This document shows, one piece after another, positions 52,389 through 60,658 of a stretch of DNA of 64,000 bases. The position numbers and the translations under genes were made by a program. Under the pieces are notes generated by a model. It was not told the origin of the DNA. It ran no database searches and saw only the letters and a list, made by a program, of their open reading frames with translations. This DNA comes from Chitinasiproducens palmae (GTDB lineage: Bacteria > Pseudomonadota > Gammaproteobacteria > Burkholderiales > Burkholderiaceae): NCBI RefSeq assembly GCF_900095735.1, contig NZ_FNLO01000001.1:666634-730633 (forward strand). Direction: 5' to 3'. Position 1 is the stretch's first letter, and each line of letters starts with the position of its first letter.

Positions 52389-53054
52389 GTGCCCAATCCT
52401 TCTAACGCTACCTTCGAGCAGTTGCGCCCTACGCAAGTCACGCTGGGACTGGAACACATGAGGACCAAGATGGCGGCGACGCGCGCTGTCCCGCCGCATC
52501 ACGCACAGTCGTTCATGGACGACAAACCGTTGAAGGTGGTCCGCGCGCCCGACGACGCGCTATACATCATCGACCATCACCACTGGGCGCGGGCGTGGTA
52601 CGAGCTGGGCTTTCAGCAGGTGCCGATCGCGATCGCGGAAGACTTCGGCAGCCTGGACCATACCGGCTTCGTCGCTGCAATGCGCGAGCGCAACTGGTTT
52701 CATCCGGTCGACGAGCATGGCAGGAACGTGGACATCGAGGCGATTCCGGAGTCGATCGCCGATCTGCACGACGACCCGTATCACAGCATCGCTGCGTTCG
52801 TGCGCGACGCCGGCATCTTCGAGAATCCGGGCGAATACAACGCGACCTTCGAGTGGGCCGACTTCTTCCGGGCTCGCCTCAGCGGCGACTTCGCCAGCAT
52901 CGCGGGATTTGCCGCGGTCCTCGCCGACGCGATCTGCCTTGCCCACGCGCCGGAAGCGCAGGCCTTGCCTGGCTATATCGGCGTCGGGCAGCGCGACGCG
53001 CACAAGACGGGAAGCGCAAAACGCAGCGAGCCGGACGGCGCACGGCAAGGCTGA
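52389..53054 (+). CDS. ParB-like family protein (ParB-like_2)
   Basis: 221 residues. LRPTQVTLGLEHMRTKM followed by DKPLKVVRAPDDALYIIDHHHWARAWYELGFQQVPIAI is the ParB/sulfiredoxin-like fold of the short ParB-like_2 family; there is no helix-turn-helix domain as in partition proteins, so chromosome segregation is unlikely. The His cluster IIDHHHWARA takes the place of the nucleotide-binding GERR-like box. Function unknown. GTG start at 52389 with GAGG 8 nt upstream. Stands alone between cbpM and the GlsB-like gene. Confidence 0.8.
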   Translation: MPNPSNATFEQLRPTQVTLGLEHMRTKMAATRAVPPHHAQSFMDDKPLKVVRAPDDALYIIDHHHWARAWYELGFQQVPIAIAEDFGSLDHTGFVAAMRERNWFHPVDEHGRNVDIEAIPESIADLHDDPYHSIAAFVRDAGIFENPGEYNATFEWADFFRARLSGDFASIAGFAAVLADAICLAHAPEAQALPGYIGVGQRDAHKTGSAKRSEPDGARQG

Positions 53055-53158
53055 ACACTGACGCGGAACTGATGCGGCACTGACCCACTACGCGGCGACG
53101 ACGCACGCAAGCCCGCGGCGTTGGCCGGGATTTGAGTTTTTTTCAGGAGGAGGAAACC

Positions 53159-53410
53159 ATGTTCACTTTTATCGGCACCCTTATCGTCGGATTCGTCGTC
53201 GGCCTCATCGCCCGGGCATTGAAGCCTGGCGATGACCGGATGGGCTGGATCATGACCATCCTGCTCGGCGTGGCGGGCTCGCTGATCGCCGGCTATGTCG
53301 GCCGCGCACTGGGCTGGTATGGTCCCGGCCAGCCAGCGGGTTGGATTGCGTCGGTGATCGGCGCGATCGTCGTGCTGGTGATCTACGGCATGATCGCGCG
53401 CCGCCGCTAA
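53159..53410 (+). CDS. GlsB/YeaQ/YmgE-family small membrane protein
   Basis: 83 residues with three hydrophobic helices: FIGTLIVGFVVGLIARALKPGDD, MGWIMTILLGVAGSLIAGYVGR and GWIASVIGAIVVLVIYGMIARR. The GLIAR...PG and the G-rich middle are typical of the transglycosylase-associated (GlsB) family, induced in stress in many bacteria; biochemical role unknown. ATG at 53159 with AGGAGGAGG just upstream, one of the strongest ribosome sites in the window, so high expression is likely. Confidence 0.92.
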   Translation: MFTFIGTLIVGFVVGLIARALKPGDDRMGWIMTILLGVAGSLIAGYVGRALGWYGPGQPAGWIASVIGAIVVLVIYGMIARRR

Positions 53411-53423
53411 TCGCCCGATCCGG

Positions 53424-53445
53424 CACGCCGCGCACTTGCGGCGTG
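53424..53445. terminator. Small hairpin between convergent genes
   Basis: CACGCCGC / GCGGCGTG, 8-bp stem with a 6-nt loop, between the GlsB-like stop and the YbaK-type stop. No T-run; weak terminator at best. Confidence 0.35.
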
Positions 53446-53476
53446 GCCACCCGCGGGCGGCGGCAGCGGCGCCAGA

Positions 53477-54010
53477 TCAGGTGTCCGGCGCGCTGGCGGC
53501 GCTCAGCGCCGCGATTTGAACGCCCGGCAGCGCTGCGAGCGTGCGCGCCGGCAGCAGCAGCTTCGCTTCCCGCACGCCTGCCCCCATCACCACGCGCTCG
53601 CGCGATACGACTGCCTCGTCGACCAGCACACGCCAGTCGGCGGGCAGCCCGAATAGCGTGATCGCTCCGAACGCCATTCCGCTCAACGCCACCGCGTCTT
53701 CCCGTTTCGCGAAAGACAGGCGTTGCGCACCCAACGCCGCCTTGAGGGCGCCGTTCACGTCAAGGCGGCGCGAACCGAGGCAGACCACCGCTGCATACTT
53801 CTCCACTCCGCCCGCTCGGTAGCGAATCACGATCGTATTTGCGCAATCGTCGAGTGCAAAGCCGTAGTGCGCGCTGAATGCAGCGGTGTCCGACGCATCG
53901 TCGGTGACGGTGAACGCGACCGCATCGGCCGGCAGTGCCGCGACGACGCGAGCAGGCAGGTGCGCCGCGTAGGCTGCGGGGTCGATCAGGGCGTCGGCCA
54001 AGGCACGCAT
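53477..54010 (-). CDS. YbaK/EbsC-family aminoacyl-tRNA deacylase
   Basis: 177 residues covering one YbaK/ProX-type editing domain that removes a wrong amino acid from tRNA (Cys, Ala or Ser from tRNA-Pro or others). Recognisable: AFSAHYGFALDDCANTIVIRYRAGGVEKYAAVVCLGSRRLDVNGALKAALG, then REDAVALSGMAFGAITLFGLP (the GxxxGGxxPFG-like loop, here diverged) and VLVDEAVV. Specificity cannot be given. ATG at 54010, upstream of arsB is not its partner; both are on the minus strand with 171 bp between. Confidence 0.85.
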   Translation of the reverse strand: MRALADALIDPAAYAAHLPARVVAALPADAVAFTVTDDASDTAAFSAHYGFALDDCANTIVIRYRAGGVEKYAAVVCLGSRRLDVNGALKAALGAQRLSFAKREDAVALSGMAFGAITLFGLPADWRVLVDEAVVSRERVVMGAGVREAKLLLPARTLAALPGVQIAALSAASAPDT

Positions 54011-54181
54011 CAGAGTTTCCCATCAAGCGAACGGATCACGGTGCCGAGGTCGCGGCCTGCGGAGCGCACGTCGCGCGCGGACCACCGCATGCAGACCACC
54101 CGCATGCAGATTACATTCGGCAGCGAGCACCAAAGCCGGTGCGATCGTCATGATAGCGAAGCCAGCGCCGCTGCGCTGTCT

Positions 54182-55465
54182 TCACGGCGCCAGGCGCCAG
54201 GCAAGCGCGGCCAGCGCGGCGACGAGAACGGGCGGCACCAGCACCAGACCCACGCGGCAATACTGTAGCCAGCCGATCCTGACGCCCTTGCCTGCCAACA
54301 CGTGCAGCCACAGCAGCGTCGCGAGGCTGCCGATGGGTGTGATTTTCGGTCCGATGTCCGCGCCGATCAGGTTTGCATAGACCATCGCCGTGCGCACTGC
54401 GCCTGTCGCATGGCTGCCGTCGATGGCCAGCGCGCCCACCAACACGCTTGGCAGGTTGTTCATCACGGACGAGAGCAGCGCCGCTGTGACGCCGGTGCCG
54501 AACGCGGCGCCCCACACGCCGGCCGCGGCAAACTGGTCCAGCAGCCGGCTGAGCCACGCAGTCAGGCCCGCATTGCGCAGGCCGTAGACCACCAGATACA
54601 TGCCAAGCGAAAAGACCACGATGTGCCAGGGCGCCGAGGCAAGGATGCGACGTGTTTCGATCGCGCGGCTGCGCGCCGCGACGACGATCAGCGCCACCGC
54701 GCAGACCAATGCCAACGCACTGACCGGGATGCCAAACGCCTCGGTCGCGAACAGCCCCGCCAGCAACAGCGCGAGGACCACCCATCCCGCAATGAAGGTG
54801 GGGCGGTCGCGAATCGCCGACGCAGGCGTGGCGACGCCGTCCAGCGCGTAGCGCGCGGGAATGTCGCGCCGAAAGAACAGATAGAGGACCAACAGCGTTG
54901 CCGCAATGCTGGCGAGATCGACAGGCACCATCACGGCCGCGTAGGCCTTCGCGTCGACATGGAAAAAGTCGGCCGACACGATGTTCACGAGGTTGGACAC
55001 CACCAGCGGCAGGCTCGCACTGTCGGCGACGAAGCCGGTCGCGAACACGAAGGCCAGGGTTGCCTGCGGCGGGAAGCGCAACGCCAGCAACATCGCGACC
55101 ACGATCGGCGTCAAGATCAAGGCGGCGCCGTCGTTCGCGAAGACCGTCGAGACGGCCGCGCCAAGCAGAATGATCGCGACGAACAGCAACGAGCCGCGTC
55201 CACGTCCCCAGCGGGCAACGTGTCGCGCTGCCCACTCGAACGAGCCGGCCGCTTCCAACAACAGGCTGATCACGATGAGCGCGATGAAGGTGCCGGTGGC
55301 GTTCCAGACGATATGCCAAACCGTCGGCACGTCGGACCAGCCAATCACGCCAGTGAGCAGCGCCAGCACCGCGCCGAAGGTGGCGCTCCACCCCACGCCG
55401 AGACCGAACGGCTGCCAGACTACGAGAACGAGCGTAACAACGAAGATGGAAAGCGCAAGCAGCAT
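54182..55465 (-). CDS. arsB: Arsenite efflux pump membrane protein ArsB
   Basis: 427 residues (E. coli ArsB has 429), 12 helices, similar over the full length: [34 protein letters not shown]-like [69 protein letters not shown] and [27 protein letters not shown]. It expels arsenite and antimonite by proton antiport. No arsR, arsC or arsA is adjacent, unlike most ars operons; the only ArsR-type gene in the window (17817) lacks the arsenic-binding cysteines. ATG at 55465. Confidence 0.94.
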   Translation of the reverse strand: MLLALSIFVVTLVLVVWQPFGLGVGWSATFGAVLALLTGVIGWSDVPTVWHIVWNATGTFIALIVISLLLEAAGSFEWAARHVARWGRGRGSLLFVAIILLGAAVSTVFANDGAALILTPIVVAMLLALRFPPQATLAFVFATGFVADSASLPLVVSNLVNIVSADFFHVDAKAYAAVMVPVDLASIAATLLVLYLFFRRDIPARYALDGVATPASAIRDRPTFIAGWVVLALLLAGLFATEAFGIPVSALALVCAVALIVVAARSRAIETRRILASAPWHIVVFSLGMYLVVYGLRNAGLTAWLSRLLDQFAAAGVWGAAFGTGVTAALLSSVMNNLPSVLVGALAIDGSHATGAVRTAMVYANLIGADIGPKITPIGSLATLLWLHVLAGKGVRIGWLQYCRVGLVLVPPVLVAALAALAWRLAP

Positions 55466-55962
55466 CGGACGGATGGTGTGATAACGGCTCAGCCGACGCG
55501 TGCCCCGCGTCGAACTGACCGCCGGGCAATCGCAACGGCAACGGTGGTCGGCGCCCACCTGAGCGCAGGCCTGCATGGCTCGCGAACAGGGACGGCGACA
55601 TGGGAGACGGTCCAGCGCCCGCGCGAATCGACCGCCGGGCGCTGCCTGCCATCTTGGCATGTCCGCGGCGGCCGCGCCTTGGCGATCGAGCGGGCGACGC
55701 CGCATCATACGCGCGCGACGCGACGCGGCACGACGCGATGCGGCGCCGTCGCGAGGCGGCCACGGCACAGCCATGGCTGAGACGCGATACGACCGCCAGC
55801 GCTTGGTGCAAATAAGCTTCTATAATGCGCAGCAGTGCGCGCGGCCATATTGGCGCGCAGGGCAACCGTCGTCTCTCGCACCAGGTCCGCGAACGGCGAC
55901 GGTTTTACGATCCGCGCCGCCCCCGTTCCGTGACCCCTCGCCGCTCTCGCTCCGCCAGGCCG
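55466..55962. other. Divergent region upstream of arsB and the 115-aa gene
   Basis: About 500 bp. On the right, TATAAT at 55821-55826 is a perfect -10 box reading toward the 115-residue gene and proQ; a good -35 is not evident. No ArsR-type operator was recognised before arsB, and no protein-like frame. Confidence 0.45.
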
Positions 55963-56310
55963 ATGACGCTGCCGCGTTTCGTGCTTCGCTACACCGCCGT
56001 ACCGTTTCTCGCGCTGGTGCTGGTCTCCACGTGGGCGGTGCGCCGCGAGTCGTCGGAAGTGGATGCGCGACAGTACGCAGCGTTGGTCGTCGCCTTTCCG
56101 TCCATGCCGGCCGATCTTCGCGACGCGACAGCCGAGGCGATGCGCGGCGGCCAAATGGGCAAGACGGACTATGCGGACCTTGTGCGCCGCACGCTGGCAC
56201 GCGGCATCATCCTCGACTGGCCTGCAGTGCCCGAGACGGATGTCGCTCGGCAACGCGCGCGGCTGCTCGTCCTGCTGCACGAAAGTGGCCGGAACGAGTC
56301 GACGCAATGA
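55963..56310 (+). CDS. Small single-helix membrane protein, unknown function
   Basis: 115 residues. One N-terminal membrane helix (FVLRYTAVPFLALVLVSTWAV), then a soluble part of about 85 residues, DLRDATAEAMRGGQMGKTDYADLVRRTLARG, rich in Ala, Asp and Arg. No family recognised. The even codon pattern, a good -10 box (55821) upstream and the place 122 bp before proQ make it a likely gene. ATG at 55963 chosen because hydrophobic sequence starts right after it. Confidence 0.6.
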   Translation: MTLPRFVLRYTAVPFLALVLVSTWAVRRESSEVDARQYAALVVAFPSMPADLRDATAEAMRGGQMGKTDYADLVRRTLARGIILDWPAVPETDVARQRARLLVLLHESGRNESTQ

Positions 56311-56431
56311 TCAAAGCGGCCATTGCGCAGGCCTTCCGGCCGGCAGCGCGCCGTTGCGTTGGCGCGCGCGCGACTCCCACTACGCGCGATTGATACAATC
56401 GAGCCCTTCCAACGAACTCTAATTCGACGAC

Positions 56432-57481
56432 ATGAGCGGTTTCGAGGCACTTGCCGAACTCAAACGCCAGCTGCAGGAGGCGCGCAAGGCAGCCGGCCAG
56501 GACACGCAGGAAGCGCGTCCGCGTCGGCAGCAGCAGCGCAAGAGCGGGCATGGCCGGCAGGACGGGCAGGCTGGGCAAGGCACGCCGGCGCGCGAAGCGC
56601 GCCCCCGCGAGCACGCGCCGGAAACGCGTAGCGGCGGTCGTGCCGCGGCCGCGCCCGTCGGCGACGGCCACGCAGCCAATGCAGGCGGCGCGAGCCTCGG
56701 CGGCGCCAAAGCGGGCGCGCGCTCGGCCGGCCCGCGTGGCCAGGCAGGGCGAGGAGAGCCACGCCGCGGCGCACAGGAGCGCGCGGCCAATCCGGCCCGC
56801 AGCGCGCCGCGCGAGCCGGTCGACCCGGTCGTCGTGACCATCGGACGCCTGCAGAAGCGTTTCCCGAAGGCATTCCCGAAGAGCCCCGCTCCGAAGCTGC
56901 CACTGAAACTCGGCGTCCATCGCGAACTGTATGCGCAATCGGAGTCGCTTGGCTTGAGCGAAGCAGACCTCAAGGAAGCAATCAAGACTTGGTGCCGTGG
57001 CAGCCGCTACTGGGCCTGCCTGGTCGAAGGTGCGACGCGTATCGGACTGGACGGCGAGCCGGCCGGGACCGTGTTGCCGGCCGAAGCCGCGCGCGCGCGC
57101 AGTCTTGCATCGCACCGCGGCGGGCCGCGCCGCGCCAAGAAGCGCGACGACGAGAAGGCTGCGGAGGAAGGCCAGACGGCAGGTGAGGCCGCCGCCGGCG
57201 ATACTGCGCCAGCATCGCAGTCGGCCGACGCCACGACGTCCGCTGTCGACACGGCGGACGCCGACACGGGCACCGCCGCAGCGCCCGCAGTTCGAAGCCA
57301 GCAGCCTGCCGCAGCGTCCACGGCGCAAGACACCGATCACGACGCTGGCGAGCCCCGCGACGGCGCGGCCGATCACGCCGTAACTGCCGGCGATACTGCC
57401 GCCGATATTGCCGCCGATACCGCCGTCGAAACGGCGGCGCATAGCGAGCCCACGGACGGCGGGTCGGACGCGGCGCGCTGA
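56432..57481 (+). CDS. proQ: ProQ/FinO-family RNA chaperone
   Basis: 349 residues. The FinO-like RNA-binding core lies at about 130-215: VVVTIGRLQKRFPKAFPKSPAPKLPLKLGVHRELYAQ and LKEAIKTWCRGSRYWACLVEGATRIGLDGEPAG. It is flanked by long disordered arms: a basic Arg/Gln/Gly-rich N-terminal arm of about 125 residues and an acidic Ala/Thr/Asp tail of about 130. E. coli ProQ has the core first and a C-terminal Tudor-like domain; this central-core version with big arms is typical of beta-proteobacteria. ATG at 56432; converges with the serine dehydratase gene. Confidence 0.9.
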   Translation: MSGFEALAELKRQLQEARKAAGQDTQEARPRRQQQRKSGHGRQDGQAGQGTPAREARPREHAPETRSGGRAAAAPVGDGHAANAGGASLGGAKAGARSAGPRGQAGRGEPRRGAQERAANPARSAPREPVDPVVVTIGRLQKRFPKAFPKSPAPKLPLKLGVHRELYAQSESLGLSEADLKEAIKTWCRGSRYWACLVEGATRIGLDGEPAGTVLPAEAARARSLASHRGGPRRAKKRDDEKAAEEGQTAGEAAAGDTAPASQSADATTSAVDTADADTGTAAAPAVRSQQPAAASTAQDTDHDAGEPRDGAADHAVTAGDTAADIAADTAVETAAHSEPTDGGSDAAR

Positions 57482-57539
57482 GCCACCGAGGCGCTGGCGT
57501 CCAGCGACCCGGCGACGCGGTCCGCCGGCCGCAGCCGGC

Positions 57540-58466
57540 TCAGCGTCCGCCGAGCGCCGCGCGCCACGCGCGGATCTGGTCGAGCGAAGCCGTCGCCCCG
57601 CCGCAAACGATGACGAGGATGTCCTCGAACGCCGAGAGCGCCGGGACATTGCCATAGGTCAGCGCCAACGCCGCGCCGCAAGCCGGCTCGACCAGTACGC
57701 GGTGGTCGTCCAGGAAACGTTCGCACGCGTCGAGCGCGTCGGCATCGCTGACCACGCCGCTTCGCACCGGATGGGCGCCGGTCCACTGCCACGCACGCGT
57801 GCAGATCTGCTTCGCGCCCAGCGACGTGGCCACGCTGTCGATCGCGTCCAGCGTCACGCGCCTGCCGGCGGCCATCGCGCTTGCCAGCGATGCCGTCCCA
57901 TCGGTCTCGGCGGCGATGACCGGCACGTCCGCCCAGTCATTGCGGCGCAGTCCTTCGATGACGCCGCACATCAGTCCGCCGCCCCCGACCGACAGCACCA
58001 CCGCATCCGGCTTGCCGCCTTGCCGCGCGGCTTCGTCGATCATCGACGCATGCCCTGTCCACAGCAGCGGGTCGTCGAAGGGATGGATGAACGCAACCTC
58101 GTCGCCGAGCAGCGAGCCGGCCAAAGCATTCGCTTCGGCCCAGCTCGCGCCATGCACCACCAGTTCGGCAGCTTCGTTGCGGATCAATTGCCTGGCAAGT
58201 TCGGTAGTGGTTTCGGGCACTACGACGGTGACCGGCAGGCCCAGTTGGCGGCCCGCATAAGCCGCGGCGATGCCGGCGTTGCCGCCGGACGACGAAACGA
58301 AACGCCGCTTGCCTTGGCGCGCGTAGTGTTCGCAAGCATGTCCGACGCCGCGGATCTTGAACGAACCCGGCGGCTGTAGCGCTTCCATCTTCAGGCGCAC
58401 GCGACGGCGTGCAATGGCGCCGATGGCGCGCGACTCGATCAGTGGTGTTTCGATATGCAGCGGCAT
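57540..58466 (-). CDS. PLP-dependent serine/threonine dehydratase
   Basis: 308 residues, fold type II. Schiff-base Lys37 in GSFKIRG, phosphate-binding SSSGGNAGIAAAYAGRQLG and the glycine loop VVLSVGGGGLMCGV; near the end VEPACGAALAL and VIVCGGATAS. This is the short, ACT-less group of catabolic L-serine/L-threonine dehydratases (SdaA-unrelated, like mammalian SDH), turning serine into pyruvate. ATG at 58466; the open frame extends upstream across the waaC leader without similarity. Confidence 0.9.
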   Translation of the reverse strand: MPLHIETPLIESRAIGAIARRRVRLKMEALQPPGSFKIRGVGHACEHYARQGKRRFVSSSGGNAGIAAAYAGRQLGLPVTVVVPETTTELARQLIRNEAAELVVHGASWAEANALAGSLLGDEVAFIHPFDDPLLWTGHASMIDEAARQGGKPDAVVLSVGGGGLMCGVIEGLRRNDWADVPVIAAETDGTASLASAMAAGRRVTLDAIDSVATSLGAKQICTRAWQWTGAHPVRSGVVSDADALDACERFLDDHRVLVEPACGAALALTYGNVPALSAFEDILVIVCGGATASLDQIRAWRAALGGR

Positions 58467-58713
58467 GAGGTTTGCATTGGCGGAGCCGGGCAACGGCGGA
58501 CGTGCGCATTGTAGCGGCAAGCGCGCTCTCGATCGGACGCACCGCCGAGACGTGGAAATCAAGGAATGCTGGTTTCGAATCTGTAAGCAAGCATTACGAC
58601 TCAGGCAGAAACGTTCGGAAACGTTCATCATGTCGCCCTGCGCGGATTCCGGCCTTCCGCTCGTTCCAAATGCGGTCGGCCTGCCACCGGCAGCCATTTT
58701 CAGGACATTCGCC

Positions 58714-59703
58714 ATGAAACGTGCACTGATCGTCAAGGTCACATCGCTTGGCGACGTCGTGCACTGTCAGCCTCTCGTCGCCGACTTGCGCCGCGCGTTT
58801 CCAGGAATCGGCATCGACTGGGCGCTCGATGCCGCGTTCGCGGACATTCCACGCTGGAACCCCGGCGTCGACCGGGTGCTCAGCGCGCCGTTGCGCCGCT
58901 TCAAGTCGGCGCGCAGCTTGTCGGACATGCGCGCGATCGCCGCGTCGATCGGCGAACTGCGACGCGTGCGTTACGACGCGGTGCTGGACGTACACGGCGT
59001 CTACAAGAGCGCGATCATCAGCTTCCTGGCGCGCGCGCGGCACCGATACGGTTACCGCGCGCGTGACCTCGGCGAGCGCGGCGCCGCCTTCGCTTATTCG
59101 CGACGATTTTCGAGACAGCCCGGTCACACCGCGTGGCAGGGCGTGCGCGAAACCGTCGGTCAGGCGCTCGGCTACAGCGTCAGCCATGACGCCGATTTCG
59201 GCCTCGTGGCACCGACAGAGGGCCCGCTGCCCGTCGCGGTCGCCGGGTCCTATGCGGTGCTGCTGCACGCCGCCAGCGGTGACGAAAAGAAATGGCCGAT
59301 CAAGCATTGGCAGCAAGTTGCACGCGCCCTCGTGCTGGATGGCGTGACGCCCCTGCTGCCCTGGCATGCCCCGGCGGAGCAACGTGACGCCGCGGCGATT
59401 GCCGCCGCGGTGCCGGAAGCCGTGCTGCTGCCCCGCCTGAGCGTTGCCGATCTGGGCCGCCTGCTTGCCAGCGCGACTGTGGTGGTCGGCGTCGACACCG
59501 GACTCACACACCTGGCGAACGCGTTCGGTCGTCCCACCGTAATGATCTTCGTCGCGACGTCGCGCGAGCTCTACGGCATCGACCGTCTGGGCAGCGGCAT
59601 CTCGGTCGGCGAAGAGGGCACGCCGCCCTCGGTGGATGCGGTGCGCGAAGCGATCGCGGCCGTGCGGCCCGCGCCTGACGGCCAACTGCGCGTGCCTCGC
59701 TAG
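58714..59703 (+). CDS. waaC: Lipopolysaccharide heptosyltransferase I WaaC
   Basis: 329-residue inner-membrane-associated glycosyltransferase (family GT9) that adds the first heptose to Kdo2-lipid A. N-terminal IVKVTSLGDVVHCQPLVADLRRAFPGIGIDW; middle VLDVHGVYKSAIISFLAR and HTAWQGVRETVG; C-terminal donor site VLLHAASGDEKKWPIKHW and VVGVDTGLTHLANAFGRPTVMIF. ATG at 58714 with AGGA 9 nt upstream. It lies alone here; other core genes are not in the window. Confidence 0.93.
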   Translation: MKRALIVKVTSLGDVVHCQPLVADLRRAFPGIGIDWALDAAFADIPRWNPGVDRVLSAPLRRFKSARSLSDMRAIAASIGELRRVRYDAVLDVHGVYKSAIISFLARARHRYGYRARDLGERGAAFAYSRRFSRQPGHTAWQGVRETVGQALGYSVSHDADFGLVAPTEGPLPVAVAGSYAVLLHAASGDEKKWPIKHWQQVARALVLDGVTPLLPWHAPAEQRDAAAIAAAVPEAVLLPRLSVADLGRLLASATVVVGVDTGLTHLANAFGRPTVMIFVATSRELYGIDRLGSGISVGEEGTPPSVDAVREAIAAVRPAPDGQLRVPR

Positions 59704-60229
59704 CTTCGCAGTCAAGCCTTGCCGACGACTGCCCGCGAGCAGCGCCGAAAACATCGCCGAAAGCAGCGCCTGCCGCCAGACGCGCGATGTACGCGCGATG
59801 CATGGCGTTGGCCGCTCGTCGAGAATCCGCCGGCAGGCGACGGTAGCGCTCCCTGAGGCCGTGGATGGGCGAGTCGCCGGTTGCCCGAGGATCGGCGGCA
59901 TGTGTCCGATCCGCGGGCGCCCGCCATGACGTCGGAGCGCCTGCAACGTCGGCAGTCGGCGCCGCGACTGCGCGATCGCGAGACGCATCCCCTTTGGACA
60001 TTCCGTCCCGCAACGCGCAACCGATGTCCCCGCCACCCGCTGCCAACATCGATCGGTGACCCGGGACCGCGCGGGCATCCGCGTCCAGTCGCACACCGCC
60101 CTCCTCCTCTCCTTCTCCTTCGGTCTTCTCAGCTGCCCGTACCCGGATAAACGCTCGCGGGCCATTCGACCGGGCAAATCGAGACGCGATCTTAAATATC
60201 ATTTTATGATATAAATTGTCTTTTTCCTG
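59704..60229. promoter_or_regulatory. Intergenic region with MarR operator at right end
   Basis: 526 bp between waaC and the MarR gene. The left 450 bp are GC-rich and show no protein-like frame or clear terminator. The right end turns AT-rich and has an operator-like palindrome ATATCAT-TTT-ATGATAT at 60196-60212. Confidence 0.5.
60196..60212. promoter_or_regulatory. MarR operator-like palindrome
   Basis: ATATCAT, 3 bp, ATGATAT: perfect 7-3-7 inverted repeat 17 bp before the MarR start codon, overlapping a possible -10 (TATGAT, 60205-60210). The position fits autorepression of the MarR-ClC operon. Confidence 0.75.
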
Positions 60230-60655
60230 ATGGCGACGCCGATGACGCGAACCGAAAAACCACTGGCCAAACAGGACTTCGAGCAGCTCTCCGAATTTCG
60301 CTATCAAATCCGCCGCTTCGAGCGCTTCTCCGAAAGCGCCGCGAAAAGCGAGGGCATCACGCCGTTGCAGTACTTGCTGCTGCTGCACATCAAGGGCTTT
60401 CCCGGCCGCAGTTGGGCGTCGGTCGGCGAATTGGCCGAACGGCTGCAGGCGCAGCATCACGGCGTAGTCGCCTTGGTCAGCCGTTGCGAAACCCTCGGCC
60501 TGGTGGTCCGGCGCGAGAGCGCAAGTGACCGCCGACAGGTCGAAGTGCACCTCGAACCGGCCGGCGAACAGGTGCTCGTGCGCCTCGCGCAATTGCACCG
60601 CGCGGAACTCAAATCTCTCGCCGGCAGGTTCACGGTTCCCACCATCGAGCTCTGA
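60230..60655 (+). CDS. MarR-family transcriptional regulator
   Basis: 141 residues, dimeric winged helix: FEQLSEFRYQIRRFERFSESAAKSEGITPLQYLLLLHIKG, recognition part SVGELAERLQAQHHGVVALVSRCETLGLVVRRESASDRRQVEVHL. It shares an operon with the ClC gene (start codon 4 bp after its stop), so it probably regulates it. ATG at 60230; an ATG at 60242 is an alternative, neither with a clear ribosome site. Confidence 0.92.
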   Translation: MATPMTRTEKPLAKQDFEQLSEFRYQIRRFERFSESAAKSEGITPLQYLLLLHIKGFPGRSWASVGELAERLQAQHHGVVALVSRCETLGLVVRRESASDRRQVEVHLEPAGEQVLVRLAQLHRAELKSLAGRFTVPTIEL

Positions 60656-60658
60656 ATC

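Noticed and set aside
52040-52461. A protein with four-residue RAEK/WAVK repeats
   Set aside because: The frame begins inside cbpM in another frame, has no ribosome site and depends on the 12-bp repeat to stay open.
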